Shown piece after piece: positions 13,378-23,680 of a DNA stretch of 64,000 bases; positions within the stretch are counted from its first letter, which is position 1, and each line of letters starts with the position of its first letter. Under the pieces are notes generated by a model. The model saw only the letters and a program-made list of their open reading frames with translations, ran no database searches and had not been told where the DNA came from. Both the position numbers and the translations under genes were made by a program. This DNA comes from Steromphala cineraria. Lineage: Eukaryota > Mollusca > Gastropoda > Trochida > Trochidae. The stretch is taken from positions 38,823,468-38,887,467 of the forward strand of contig OU744735.1 in NCBI GenBank assembly GCA_916613615.1. The letters are read 5' to 3'.

Positions 13378-14153
13378 TGAATTACTGTAGCAAATGTTTA
13401 GGTACTGATATTTGTTGTTAGCATTATTTCAAGACATAAAAACCTTTGAGGTTCACCAATCTTTCATTGTAGAAGGTGTCATTGATAATGTCTTTCATCA
13501 ACGAGCAAACTGTGAATGAAAATCAATCATGCTTCAGGGAATAACAATTACAAATATTGACCATACCGGGATATGTACTCATTGTATTGGGGAGTTTCCT
13601 CTTGACACAGCCTGATAGCAGCCCTGTTAGTCTCATGTTCTGTTTCCAGTTTAGTGTTGACAAGACCAAAGTCATTAGCAAACAAATCATATCGTTACAT
13701 ATAAAAGAAGGCAACCAATACGATCTAATGGTTCACAGGCTCACAATTTTAAGCTTAGGCCTAGAAAAAAAGTAATTTGTTTCTGGTTTCCGCCTGCATC
13801 ATTTTCAAATTTAGCTAACATCAGAACATGGACTAGCAGGGCTGCTGTCAAAAAGTGTGGAGAGGAAGTTGGAACGAGTTGGTATCCAGGTAGAGTCAAT
13901 AGTTTGAAACTTTTATACCTAAAAAAATGATTGATTTTCTTCATACAAAGCAAACATGCTAATTCATGTGCCAAAGGATCCCGGAAAAACCAGTAGTAAA
14001 TTTCTTTTTAATTAGAAAGTAAGTGTTAAGTTTTTAACCCGATTGAACGTTAGTAACATACGCTCATCTTTTGCTCCTTATAATTTAGGAAAGAGCGTGT
14101 AGTTGGTTTGTTCTTTTGTAATTTTCTTGTTGCTTTTGTAATCAATTTTTAAT

Positions 14154-15250
14154 TAGCTCATCTGGCCTGTAAGGCCCGATGGGCTTATGGCATGGCATGG
14201 TGTCCGGCGTCCGTCCGTCCGTCCATCCGTCCGTCCGTAAACTTTGTGGAATTTCGACTTCTTCTCCAGAACCATAAGGCCTAGAAAGCTGAAACTTTGT
14301 GTACAGACTCCTTGGCTAGTGAGGATTATAAATTGTAGCTTTGGTGGTCCTGTGACCCCTAATAAGGGCCACAGAGGCCACGCCCTAAAAACCTATTTTC
14401 ATCTTCTTCTCCAGAAGCATAAGGCCTAGAAAGCTGAAACTTTGTGTACAGACTCCTTGGCTAGTGAGGATTATAAATTGTAGCTTTGGTGGTCCTGTGA
14501 CCCCTAATAAGGGCCACAGGGGCCACGCCCTAAAAGCCTATTTTCATCTTCTTCTCCAGAACCATGAGGCCTAGAAAGCTGAAACTTTGTGTACAGACTC
14601 CTTGGCTAGTGAGGATTATAAATTGTAGCTTTGGTGGCCCTGTGACCCCTAATAAGGGCCACAGGGGCCACGCCCTAAAAACCTATTTTCATCTTCTTCT
14701 CCAGAAGCATAAGGCCTAGAAAGCTGAAACTTTGTGTACAGACTCCTTGGCTAGTGAGGATTATAAATTGTAGCTTTGGTGGTCCTGTGACCCCTAATAA
14801 GGGCCACAGGGGCCACGCCCTAAAAACCTATTTTCATCTTCTTCTCCAGAAGCATAAGGCCTAGAAAGCTGAAACTTTGTGTACAGACTCCTTGGCTAGT
14901 GAGGATTATAAATTGTAGCTTTGGTGGCCTTGTGACCCCTAATAAGGGCCACACCCTAAAAACCTATTTTCATCTTCTTCTCCAGAACCATAAGGCCTAG
15001 AAAGCTGAAACTTTGTGTACAGACTCCTTGATTATTGAGGATTATGAATTGTAGGTTTGGTGACCCTGTTGCTCCAATGAAGTATAAGGCCAGCCTTGAA
15101 AACTGTAACTTGTCGCCTATTATACTTAATTTTATGATTGGTGACCCTTTGGCCTCTACAAAGGGGGAATCACATTTGCCACACTCAACAGCATATATTG
15201 TAATTGACGATGAAGCCTGATGAGCTACAGAGCCAATGGCTCTATTTTTT
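14154..15250 (+). mobile_element. Tandem-array element, family A, second copy
   Basis: Same ends as the copy at 6693: tagctcatctggcc, cgtccgtccgtcc, six 145-bp type units and the 3' pair gatgagcta plus agagccaatggctct. The last units are decayed and one is shortened near 14950. It lies between the USP gene and the DIRS element. Short open frames across the units are repeat artefacts. Confidence 0.75.
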
Positions 15251-15947
15251 CAATTGTTTGTATAAATGTATTTGTATGTTTACAATCTACCCTGTTGACA
15301 TTCTTTTGTTTGTTTTTGTTATTTTTCAGTTTTGTACTTTTTGTCAGTGTCTTTGTAAGTTTGCTCATATTTGAACTCAATAAGAATCTTTGCATGTTGA
15401 AACTCAAGGGATTGTAATGAGTGAATGTACTAATCTTGACACTTGATTATGAAGATTTGTAAATGATGAAGGTAGGGCTTGTGGTTAAATTATGTAAAGT
15501 ATAAGTTATGGGAAAAGAAGACATTTATTCAGATTTATATTTACAATTCAAGGATTTCATAATAATTTGGAAACTTAAAGAACAATGATAACTTAAATTG
15601 CCAAGATGGTATTTGTAACTATATTGATTAATTAAAAGTTTTGGGTACCAATGGAATAGTTGAAAAATTATTCTAGGTTTATATGTACAATCAGACAGAT
15701 TTTTGACAAATTTGGCAATGCCTATTTGCATAATTACTTTAAACTTTTTATAGAAATAAAGATTTTGTTGTAGAAAAATGTCTGTATTATTAATGAATAA
15801 AACATCTCAAAGTAAAGTTTTTCCTTTTCTCTGTTGCTTGAATGCAATACCCTAGCTGAATACTTGTATGTGAAAAGGTAGAGGTTTTGAGTTTAGAAAT
15901 TGTGAGGTGAGGTGATGTGGGGTTTATCACCGCTTTCAAGAGTATTT
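15251..15947. other. Intergenic AT-rich DNA
   Basis: No gene, RNA or repeat could be supported here. It is the left flank of the DIRS insertion. Confidence 0.5.
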
Positions 15948-16012
15948 TAATTCCACATCCCTACTCCATACTAAAGGTATCCCATGAGATGCGCATGCGC
16001 ATTGAGGTCAGT
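15948..16012 (+). repeat. DIRS left inverted terminal repeat
   Basis: It begins taattccaca. Its first 44 bp (to 15991) are perfectly complementary to 20653-20696 in the ICR, and its last 30 bp (15983-16012) to 20822-20851 in the right ITR. It includes the palindrome tgcgcatgcgca, which matches the NRF-1 consensus and lies about 240 bp before the gag start, so it may act in the element's promoter. Confidence 0.85.
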
Positions 16013-16230
16013 AGCGAGTGTGCTTTTGAGGGAAGTTGACGCCTTGGTTAATTAGCGAGAAAAGTGACTTAGTTTGTGGATTATTTTTTGTGTTCATTCC
16101 ATTGGAATACGGCATTTTGTTTGTTTGACTCTCTAGTTTGGATTTGTGATGTGAACGAACTGTGTCCCGGATTGCTTGGACTGTATTCTTGGATTGGAAT
16201 CACTGACCCGTGCTCGGGTCAGAGTTCAAT

Positions 16231-17619
16231 ATGGCGGAACAAAAACAACAACACAGGTCAGGCGAACTTGATTCGCACGTGTTGCAGGACCGCCCAGGTT
16301 TGTTTGAGAATGTTCGGGACTTTGTAGCCCAGGCAGCACCACGAGTGCTATCGAGAGATAACATTGAAAACTCTCAGTGCATTAACCCTTGCAATGGCAC
16401 ATCGAGTGAGATTGACTCGGTGCCGAGAAGCCAAAACAATGGCGTGTCTATAAATAGTAACAGCACATCGGCAGCTAGCACGAGTGCAGAGGTTGACAAC
16501 AGGCCTATGGCGACATGTAAGCCGAATGAACAACAATCATTTACCTTGAATGACATTGGGGATTTTATGAAAGCCATTCTGTATAATCAGAAAAACAGTT
16601 CAAATTCTAATGTTATGCCGGAGCCTGATTACTCTAGAACTGCAGTCTCAGCTACCGGAAATGACCGGAAACATCCGAACTGTGCTGACCAGTACGATGA
16701 CATCTCCTCTAAGAGTGAGAGTGACACTGACCCACTCGATGAAGTTATGAAAGGTCTACATCAACAGGATGACCCACTCGATGAAGTTATGAAAGGTCTA
16801 CATCAACAGGATGCGGACAATAAAGGCAACGATGAAGATGAAGACTTTGCAAAAGTGGTGTTATCCGATTTGCAAGCATTTGTCAACTCGACTGAAGAAA
16901 CGAGTGAGAAAATTAAACCTGCATTGGCAGAATCTATAAATCAAGGAGTAACTAAAGTGGCCAATCACAAAAAGCTTAAGGAAGTTACAACCAGGTACAA
17001 GCGACCTGAAAACTGCGAATATTTGCTCACCCCAAGAGTAAACCCTGACATCTGGTCGCAAGCAAAGCCTTACACACGAAACAGAGACACGAAATGGCAG
17101 TCAGTAGAGAATGTGATGGTGAAGGCAATGATGCCTATGATACAGGTCACAAATGATCTCATGGTTGCAGCGCTCGACAAGGGTCCGGTGAATGTCAAAG
17201 ATCTGCTACAAAAAAGCACTGACAGTGTCAAGCTTATGACTGCATCAATTTCCATGATACATCAAAGAAGACGAGAGAATTTTCGACCTGATTTAAAGGG
17301 GTCGTACCAGCGATTGTGTTCTGTCCCTATCACTACATCAAACTGGCTTTTTGGGGATGATCTGGCTAAACAAATCAAAGACATTTCAGACTCATCCTTG
17401 ATAGGGCAGAGGATTGGTAACTCTGCAAAACCCAGGTTTGATTATCAGCACCATGGCCAAAATTACAGACATCATCCATACCAAAACTGGAAAGCCAACA
17501 GAGGGGGGAAAAGAAACCGACCCTCAGGTAATCGACAGTCTCCTGCTCAACTCTCTAGCCCTGACGATATGCCCAGTTTTTTAGGGAAGAAGAGGGGAGG
17601 AGGGCACAAGAGATACTAG
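16231..17619 (+). CDS. DIRS ORF1, gag-like protein
   Basis: The first ATG of the open frame is at 16231 (MAEQKQQHRSGEL) and the product has 462 residues. It fills the gag position in front of reverse transcriptase. It is hydrophilic, with an acidic Ser/Asp-rich middle and a basic Arg/Gly/Lys/His-rich C-terminus (RGGKRNRP, KKRGGGHKRY) suited to nucleic-acid binding; no CCHC zinc knuckle is seen. DPLDEVMKGLHQQD is present twice in a row, from an exact 42-bp duplication at 16729-16770 and 16771-16812. A slippery TTTTTTA lies 34 bp before the stop, and pol continues in the -1 frame. Function is assigned from position in the element rather than from a recognised domain. Confidence 0.75.
   Translation: MAEQKQQHRSGELDSHVLQDRPGLFENVRDFVAQAAPRVLSRDNIENSQCINPCNGTSSEIDSVPRSQNNGVSINSNSTSAASTSAEVDNRPMATCKPNEQQSFTLNDIGDFMKAILYNQKNSSNSNVMPEPDYSRTAVSATGNDRKHPNCADQYDDISSKSESDTDPLDEVMKGLHQQDDPLDEVMKGLHQQDADNKGNDEDEDFAKVVLSDLQAFVNSTEETSEKIKPALAESINQGVTKVANHKKLKEVTTRYKRPENCEYLLTPRVNPDIWSQAKPYTRNRDTKWQSVENVMVKAMMPMIQVTNDLMVAALDKGPVNVKDLLQKSTDSVKLMTASISMIHQRRRENFRPDLKGSYQRLCSVPITTSNWLFGDDLAKQIKDISDSSLIGQRIGNSAKPRFDYQHHGQNYRHHPYQNWKANRGGKRNRPSGNRQSPAQLSSPDDMPSFLGKKRGGGHKRY
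16729..16812 (+). repeat. Exact 42-bp tandem duplication inside the gag-like ORF
   Basis: Two identical 42-bp units at 16729-16770 and 16771-16812 keep the frame and duplicate 14 residues (DPLDEVMKGLHQQD). Perfect identity points to a recent event. Confidence 0.9.
17577..17583 (+). promoter_or_regulatory. Probable -1 ribosomal frameshift site (T TTT TTA) between gag and pol
   Basis: In the gag frame the codons read AGT TTT TTA, giving the canonical X XXY YYZ heptamer TTTTTTA. A -1 slip there enters a frame that is open to 17810 and leads into the reverse transcriptase. The gag stop (TAG 17617-17619) would be bypassed. No clear downstream pseudoknot was found by eye. Confidence 0.6.
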
Positions 17620-19174
17620 GAGACCAGTCATGTATTGAGGTGAGCAAGTCTACTTGTATCCCTACTTTGATTAACACACCAAATACTTTCAAGGCTGGGC
17701 ATACACAAACATGTGTAGCTCATTGGAGAAATATTACCAGTGATAAATGGGTACTGAATAGTGTGCAAGGTGTAAATATTGTTTTTGATACCTTACCTGT
17801 GCAAAATTTCTTCCTACTCCAATCACACTTCCATCAGAAGAGCATTTGTTAATCAATGAGCAGATTCAGACAATGTTACACAATGGAACAGTTGAGATGT
17901 GTGCACGGTCACAGGGAGATTTTATCTCAAATATTTTCCATCGACCAAAAAAGGATGGATCTTTGCGGTTAATTCTTAATCTCAGGACTTTGAATGATAA
18001 AATTGAATATCATCATTTCAAAATGGATACTTTGCAGTCTGCGTTGTACTTGATTATGAAAGATTGTTATTTTGCATCAGTGGACCTGAAAGATGCATAC
18101 TTTACTATTCCTGTGTATTATGCGGACAGGAAATATCTGAGGTTCTTTTGGAATCAGACCGTGTATCAGTTTACTTGCCTTCCTAATGGGTTATCCTCCG
18201 CACCAAGGATATTCACAAAGATATTAAAGCCAGTGTATTCACATCTCAGAAAATTGGGGCACGCTAACACTGCTTATATAGATGATTCCTTATTGGTTGG
18301 TGAGGATTATGTAGCATGTGAAGAAAATGTGCAGGATACTGTTTCTTTACTAGATAACCTTGGGTTTACTGTGCATCCTAAAAAGTCAATGCTCAAACCT
18401 TGTAAGCAAATCACTTACTTAGGATTTGATCTCAACAGTGAGACTATGACAGTGAATTTAACATCACTCAAGTGTGAAAAGATTGCTGCCTTTTGTGAAC
18501 TTTTGTTAGCTCAAGAAAGTGTGACAATTAGGCAGTTGGCCACATTGGTGGGACAAATGAATGCAGCCTGTTCTGGGGTAAAGTATGCTCCTCTGTTTTA
18601 CAAGAGGCTGGAAAATTTCAAAAATCTTGCTCTCAAACATGCCAAAGGAAATTATGATGATCAAATTAGCCTATCTTCCTACTGTAGAGAAGATATAAAG
18701 TGGTGGGTAGACAATGTTGGAAAGTGGCCCAATAGTTTAACTGACTCCCCATCGGAACATGTGGTTAAGTCAGATGCATCAAACTCTGGTTGGGGTGCTG
18801 TTTTTGGTGATATTCGCACCGGTGGTTTATGGGATGACAGTGAGAAAGTGATGCATATCAATTATCTGGAAATTCTTGCAGGATGGTTAGCGCTTAAATC
18901 ACTAATGAGTGGGAAATTCCACACTCTTATTAGGTTGATGATGGACAATACTACAGCGGTAGCGTATGTGAACAACATGGGTGGAACAAAACAATTGTGC
19001 AATTCTGTAACACGTGAAATGTGGCTTTGGTGTAAAGAACGGGATATTTGGCTCTCCGCTGGACATTTGCCAGGTGTTGTAAATACTGAAGCAGATTTTG
19101 AATCTAGAAATTTTGTTGATGATGCAGAGTGGAAACTAAATGCAGATGTGTTTTCTGAAATAGTCACCCTGTAA
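17583..19174 (+). pseudogene. DIRS reverse transcriptase-RNase H (pol), damaged
   Basis: This is the polymerase that would copy element RNA into DNA. The frame entered at 17583 is open to about 17810, then continues in the next -1 frame to a TAA at 19172-19174. RT motifs are visible: FHRPKKDGSLRLILNLR, the motif A region SVDLKDAYFTIPV, and YIDD at 18275-18286, the DIRS-type version of YxDD. RNase H follows, with SDASNSGWGAVFG near 18770, NYLEILA, MDNTTAVAYVNNMGG and the ADFESR block. Past the TAA the same frame still encodes the conserved DIRS tail (DLFASRINYQL, YVSWHPDPD) until a TGA at 19333-19335, so both stops are decay. The 17810 shift is either a 1-bp deletion or a second slip site. Confidence 0.88.
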
Positions 19175-19296
19175 GGCATGCCATGTACTGACCTATTTGC
19201 AAGCAGGATTAATTACCAGCTTTTTCCTTATGTGTCTTGGCATCCTGACCCAGACTGTGTTGCAGTCGATGCTTTTACATGTTTTTGGGGTGGTGA

Positions 19297-20508
19297 CTTA
19301 CGATATGTGTTTTGTCCTTTCAGTCTACTCGGCTGAGTACTGAAGAAGATCGACAACGATTGTGCGGACATCATTCTGATAGCACCTTTGTGGACAACCC
19401 AATTTTGGTTCACCAGAATTATGGAACTCTTGATAGATTGTCCAAGACTCCTACCCAAGAGCAAGAAGCTATTAACTCTCACTCATCTACCCAACAAGAT
19501 TCACCCTCTTTGGAACAAGCTTCGTCTGACAGCCTTCAAGCTGTCAGGAGATCACTCCAAAGTCAAGGCTTATCGACAGCTGCTGTCCACATCATTTTGC
19601 AATCATGGAGAGATTCCACAAAACAACAATACCGGTCATATCACAAAAAATGGATGCTGTTTTGTGCTAAGGAACATTGTAATACCGTTTCACCAACTAT
19701 CAGTCAGGTTTTGAATTTCCTTACTGAGCTTTACCACTGTGGACTAGGATACTCTGCCTTAAACACAGCTAGATCAGCCCTGTCTACATTTATATCTGTT
19801 GATGGAGTGGCAGTCGGTCAGCATCACCTAGTGAAGAGACTGTTAAAAGGAATATTCAATTTAAGACCAGCCCTACCAAGATATGGGGTGACTTGGGATG
19901 TGTCTAAAGTGCTCTCATTTATTCGCACAAACTCATTGGAATGTGTTGATCTGAAATGGATAACATTTAAGGCTGTTACTTTGTTGGCACTTTTGTCAGG
20001 GCAGAGGCTTCAATCACTGAACCTGATTGATATAAGAAATTTGGATATTTTGCCTGATAGAATAAAGATTCGGTTTGGTGATATCTTGAAGCAATCGAGG
20101 CCAGGGTTTCACCAGCATGAACTTACTCTCATTAGATATTCAGAAGTGTCTTTATGTGTTGTGAGTACTGTAGAGAAATACTTGGACTTGACTAAGGACA
20201 TTAGAGGTGAAGAAACTGCTCTTTTTATTGCTTTGTCCAAACCACACAAGAAGGTGACTAAGGACACTATTTCAAGGTGGATTAAACTAGTTTTGGCTAG
20301 GGCGGGTATTGATATGACCATTTTCAAACCGCATAGTGTGCGGATGGCTTCAACAAGTGCAGCTGCCTCGGCTAAAGTCCAGTTACAAACTATTCTCAGG
20401 ACAGCTGGCTGGAGCTCTGAGTGTGTGTTTAGGAAACACTATGAGAAGCCTGTGGACACTAGTACAGACTTCAGTGAAGCTCTTTTGGGTGCTCTTAACC
20501 CTATATAA
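19297..20508 (+). CDS. DIRS tyrosine recombinase
   Basis: The enzyme would integrate the circular DNA form by strand exchange at the TAATT core. The open frame runs from 19297 to the stop at 20508; no ATG lies near its start, the first listed codon being TTG at 19312. It overlaps the pol tail in another frame, which is usual in DIRS elements, and is probably expressed by an unknown non-standard route. The catalytic set is visible in the C-terminal half: Arg in LLSGQRLQSL (about 20005), His-x-x-Arg in KPHSVRMAS (20326-20352), the Trp of RTAGWSSE, and the nucleophile Tyr in FRKHYEKP (TAT at 20440-20442). The N-terminal half has the SAM-like DNA-binding character (STKQQYRSYHKKW). The frame is intact. 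Confidence 0.85.
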   Translation, partial: LTICVLSFQSTRLSTEEDRQRLCGHHSDSTFVDNPILVHQNYGTLDRLSKTPTQEQEAINSHSSTQQDSPSLEQASSDSLQAVRRSLQSQGLSTAAVHIILQSWRDSTKQQYRSYHKKWMLFCAKEHCNTVSPTISQVLNFLTELYHCGLGYSALNTARSALSTFISVDGVAVGQHHLVKRLLKGIFNLRPALPRYGVTWDVSKVLSFIRTNSLECVDLKWITFKAVTLLALLSGQRLQSLNLIDIRNLDILPDRIKIRFGDILKQSRPGFHQHELTLIRYSEVSLCVVSTVEKYLDLTKDIRGEETALFIALSKPHKKVTKDTISRWIKLVLARAGIDMTIFKPHSVRMASTSAAASAKVQLQTILRTAGWSSECVFRKHYEKPVDTSTDFSEALLGALNPI

Positions 20509-20652
20509 TCTTCATCTTGATCAAGCAAATACTGTTTTGTATTACTGTAAGTGACTACTGTTTAGCTGTAGATTAAATACTTAATTCAAATAATTTCATG
20601 TTTTTATTATTGCTTATAACCTCAGAAATATGAAATTATGGTCTACTCTGAA

Positions 20653-20775
20653 CATCTCATGGGATACCTTTAGTATGGAGTAGGGATGTGGAATTATAAG
20701 ATTAAACGAGACTTACCTGTAAGGTGAAGTTTGATAGTAATTCCACAGACCTATGAAATACTGAGGTATCACATG
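20653..20775 (+). repeat. DIRS internal complementary region (ICR)
   Basis: 20653-20696 is the perfect complement of the left end (15948-15991), and 20692-20775 is the perfect complement of the right end (20848-20931). Together they mirror the joined right and left ends, meeting at AATTA. In DIRS-1 such a region serves as template for closing single-stranded circles. Confidence 0.88.
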
Positions 20776-20821
20776 CCCACCTCTCCCACCCTAGAATAGA
20801 CCATAATTTCATGCGTTAAAA

Positions 20822-20931
20822 ACTGACCTCAATGCGCATGCGCATCTCATGTGATACCTCAGTATTTCATAGGTCTGTGGAATTACTATCAAACTTCACC
20901 TTACAGGTAAGTCTCGTTTAATCTTATAATT
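20822..20931 (+). repeat. DIRS right inverted terminal repeat with 46-bp extension
   Basis: 20822-20885 is the diverged complement of the left ITR (TAATT start, same NRF-1-like palindrome). 20886-20931 extends beyond it. The extension ends in TAATT at 20927-20931 and contains acaggtaagt, a perfect splice-donor consensus. Confidence 0.82.
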
Positions 20932-21019
20932 ATATCACGGCTGCTAGTATTATTGCAAGGAGAAAGTCGGCAACACTATTGTGGCTATGTATTGCGAGCA
21001 TCAGCTGGGACTAGCGAAC

Positions 21020-21176
21020 CATGGGTGGCACTGCGCTGAAATTCAGTGTGGCATTGCACCCAAACCTGACTGCGTGTAGAACAATTCTCTCAAAGTTGCT
21101 GAGCCCCTGGTGGGATTCGAACCACAGACCTCCTGATCCAAAGCGGAATGGCTAACCACTGTGCTATCCTGCCCCA
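21020..21176 (-). repeat. tRNA-derived SINE (minus strand)
   Basis: On the minus strand the head (21175 down to about 21100) has an A-box-like tagcacagtggttagcc (21150-21166) and a perfect B box ggttcgaatcc (21113-21123). Acceptor-stem pairing is absent, so this is a SINE and not a tRNA gene. The tail continues to about 21020. Confidence 0.65.
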
Positions 21177-22339
21177 AGAGAAATAATGCGATATTGTATA
21201 TCCTCAACAGTTAAGGTTTAACTTGTCCTCTCCATAGCTTGCAATGCATTACCTGAGAAGAGGGGTGGACACCTAAGCGATAACTTGGATCCTGTTAAGG
21301 GACAGTCATATTGTCATATTTATGTTAGTGTATGATGTGGTTTATTCTGTAAACAGGCCACCAGCCCACTTCACACGTACATTTCATTCGAAATACAATG
21401 CATTTTAGTGGAAATGAATTTCATGGGGACATTTCAGTTTATGCATATATTGTCAATAGTATATGATTTTAACACAACCAGGTTGAAACAGTTTACTGAT
21501 AGTAACAATTTTGTTGATATATTTGACAACTTAATAAAGAAGAGCGTACATGCAATTTTGTTTCCACAAAAGTACCCCAATAGGACTGTCCCTTTAAGGT
21601 ACCTCACCAAAAAAACTTCATTCCTCAATGCCATAAGACAAGATTGACTTTTTGGCTTAATGATCATTAATATAACTCGCAACAAAAATTAAATCTTCAT
21701 TTATTGGAGCCCTTGTGAATATGGACAGAACAAGATGCTGAAGATGTCGGTGACACCATACTGTTTTGTTAAAAAGTTTCCTAAAAATACCTGATATAAT
21801 CCTAACTTGTGATTATGATATCACCATGATGTGGGTGGTTGAACATTGGGAGAAATCAATGAAGTTGGTGTTGCTTGCAAAATTTCACTTTTGGTTAGCT
21901 AATGAGAGATGAGGGGAGGGGGACAACAAAAGGAGGTAATACAAGTTTTGATTCAAGGCCACCCTGTATCGAGTTAGTGGAAATTCATCTGATGTTTACT
22001 CTGTATTATTGAGGATGAGGTGCAAGGTAAAAATAGAGCCATGGGCTCTGTAGCTCAGACTTTTGATGGAAATGGGTTTTTACGGTTTTGACCCCTGTGA
22101 CCCCAAATCTACAATTTAGAATCCCCATTGGCCAAGGAGTCTACACACAACTTTTCAGCTCTCTAGACCTTTTGGAACTGGACAAGATGAAAATAGGTTT
22201 TTAAAAGGCCAGTTCGAGCAGGTATTTTTTGTTCCACAAATATTCGGGAGGGAATTCCCTTTTGCACACGACACGTCACATTTTATATATTTGATTTGTT
22301 TTCTATTTTTTATGTTAATAACTATGTCAAGTTTGGTAA

Positions 22340-23680
22340 TTATGTCCCCCGAAATATTTTTCGGGAGACATAATGTTTTCACCTCCGTCCGTGATTCCGT
22401 GATTCCGTGATTCCGTCATTCCGAAATGCTTTCTTTTCCGGGCCATATCTCAAAAACCGTTCAATATTTTTTCACGAAACTTGGTATGTGCTTAGACCTA
22501 GTGATGGAGTAGTGCCTTTTGCTATTTTGGTTATTCTGAATTTTTTATTTGTTCTGGTTTCCATGGAAACAATTTGAACTTAGTGCATAATGGGGGTAGG
22601 AACCTTTTCCGGCCTCTATTTCAAAAACCGTTCAATATTTTTTCACGAAACTTGGTATGTGCTTAGACCTAGTGATGGAGTAGTGCCTTTTGCTATTTTG
22701 GTTATTCTGAATTTTTTATTTGTTCTGGTTTCCATGGAAACAATTTGAACTTAGTGCATATTGGGGGTAGGAACCTTTTCCGGCCTCTATTTCAAAAACC
22801 GTTCAATATTTTTTCACGAAACTTGGTATGTGCTTAGACCTAGTGATGGAGTGGTGCCTTTTGCTATTTTGGTTATTCTGAATTTTTTATTTTTTCTGGT
22901 TTTCATGGAAACATTTTGAACTTAGTGCATATTGGGGGAGGGTTTCATTTCCGGACCATATCTCCAAAACCGTTCAATATTTTTTCACAAAACTTTGTAT
23001 GTGGTTAGATCTAGTGCTGGAGTGGTGCCTTTTGCTATTTTGGTTTTTCTAAATGTTTTATTTTCCTGGTTTCCATGGAAACAGTTTGTACTTAGTGCAT
23101 ATTTGGGTAGGGACTGTTTCCCAGCCATATCTCAAAAGGTATTCAATATTTTTTATGAAACTTGGTATGTGGTTAGACCTAGTGGTGGAGTGGTGCCTTT
23201 TGCTATTTAGGTCATTCTGAATTATATGATTTTTCCTGGTTTCCATGGCAACAGTTTCAACTTAGAACATATGGTGTGAGGACCATTTCCGGGCCATATC
23301 GCAAAAACTATTTAATATGATTTTACGAAACTTGGTATGTGGTTAGACCTAGTGGTGGAGTGGTGCCTTTTTCCATTTTAGTTATTCTGAATTATTTTTC
23401 TGGTTTCTATAGAAACAAGTTGAACTAGGTGTATATGGGGGGTAGGGTCTGTTTCCGTACTTTAGCTTAAAAACTATTCAAAATATTTTTACTAGACTTG
23501 ATATGTGGTTAGAACTACTGGGGGAGTGGTGCCTTTTGCTACTTTGGTTATTCTGAATTGTTATTTTGCTGGTTTCCATGGAAATTTGAAATTTGTACAT
23601 AATGGGGGTAGGGTCACTTTCGGATTAAATGTTTAATAGCGGGGGACATCACAGTGCATCACATGCACATATTTCTAGTT
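22340..23680 (+). mobile_element. Tandem-array element, family C (~171-bp unit x7)
   Basis: It starts with a hairpin (cccgaaatatttttcggg), then ctccgtccgtgattccg repeats, then seven units. The ttcaatattttttcacgaaa motif or its decayed form lies at 22460, 22631, 22802, 22973, 23142, 23311 and 23477. It closes near agcgggggacatcac (23638-23653). Units are 171 bp at first and shrink to 166-169 bp as they decay to the right. No coding capacity. Confidence 0.75.

Larger units (their letters stand above)
15948..20931 (+). mobile_element. DIRS-type tyrosine-recombinase retrotransposon, nearly complete
   Basis: A 4.98-kb element encodes, in order, a gag-like protein, reverse transcriptase-RNase H and a tyrosine recombinase; no integrase, protease or methyltransferase frame is seen. 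The ends are inverted repeats (15948-16012 and 20822-20885), with a 46-bp extension on the right (20886-20931). An internal complementary region at 20653-20775 copies the joined ends. TAATT stands at the left edge (15948-15952) and the right edge (20927-20931), and its complement at the ICR centre (20692-20696). It is probably the crossover core, and only one copy would belong to the target. This end/ICR layout is the hallmark of DIRS-group elements and differs from the split direct repeats of Ngaro/PAT. The pol frame is damaged, so the copy is probably not autonomous. Confidence 0.92.

Noticed and set aside
18862..19179. 105-codon minus frame inside the DIRS pol
   Set aside because: Shadow of the RNase H coding sequence on the other strand.
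15948..20931. Ngaro-type classification of the retrotransposon
   Set aside because: Ngaro and PAT elements have split direct repeats; here the ends are inverted and an ICR is present, so DIRS-type fits.
21100..21176. tRNA gene on the minus strand
   Set aside because: A and B boxes are good but acceptor-stem ends do not pair; it fits a SINE.
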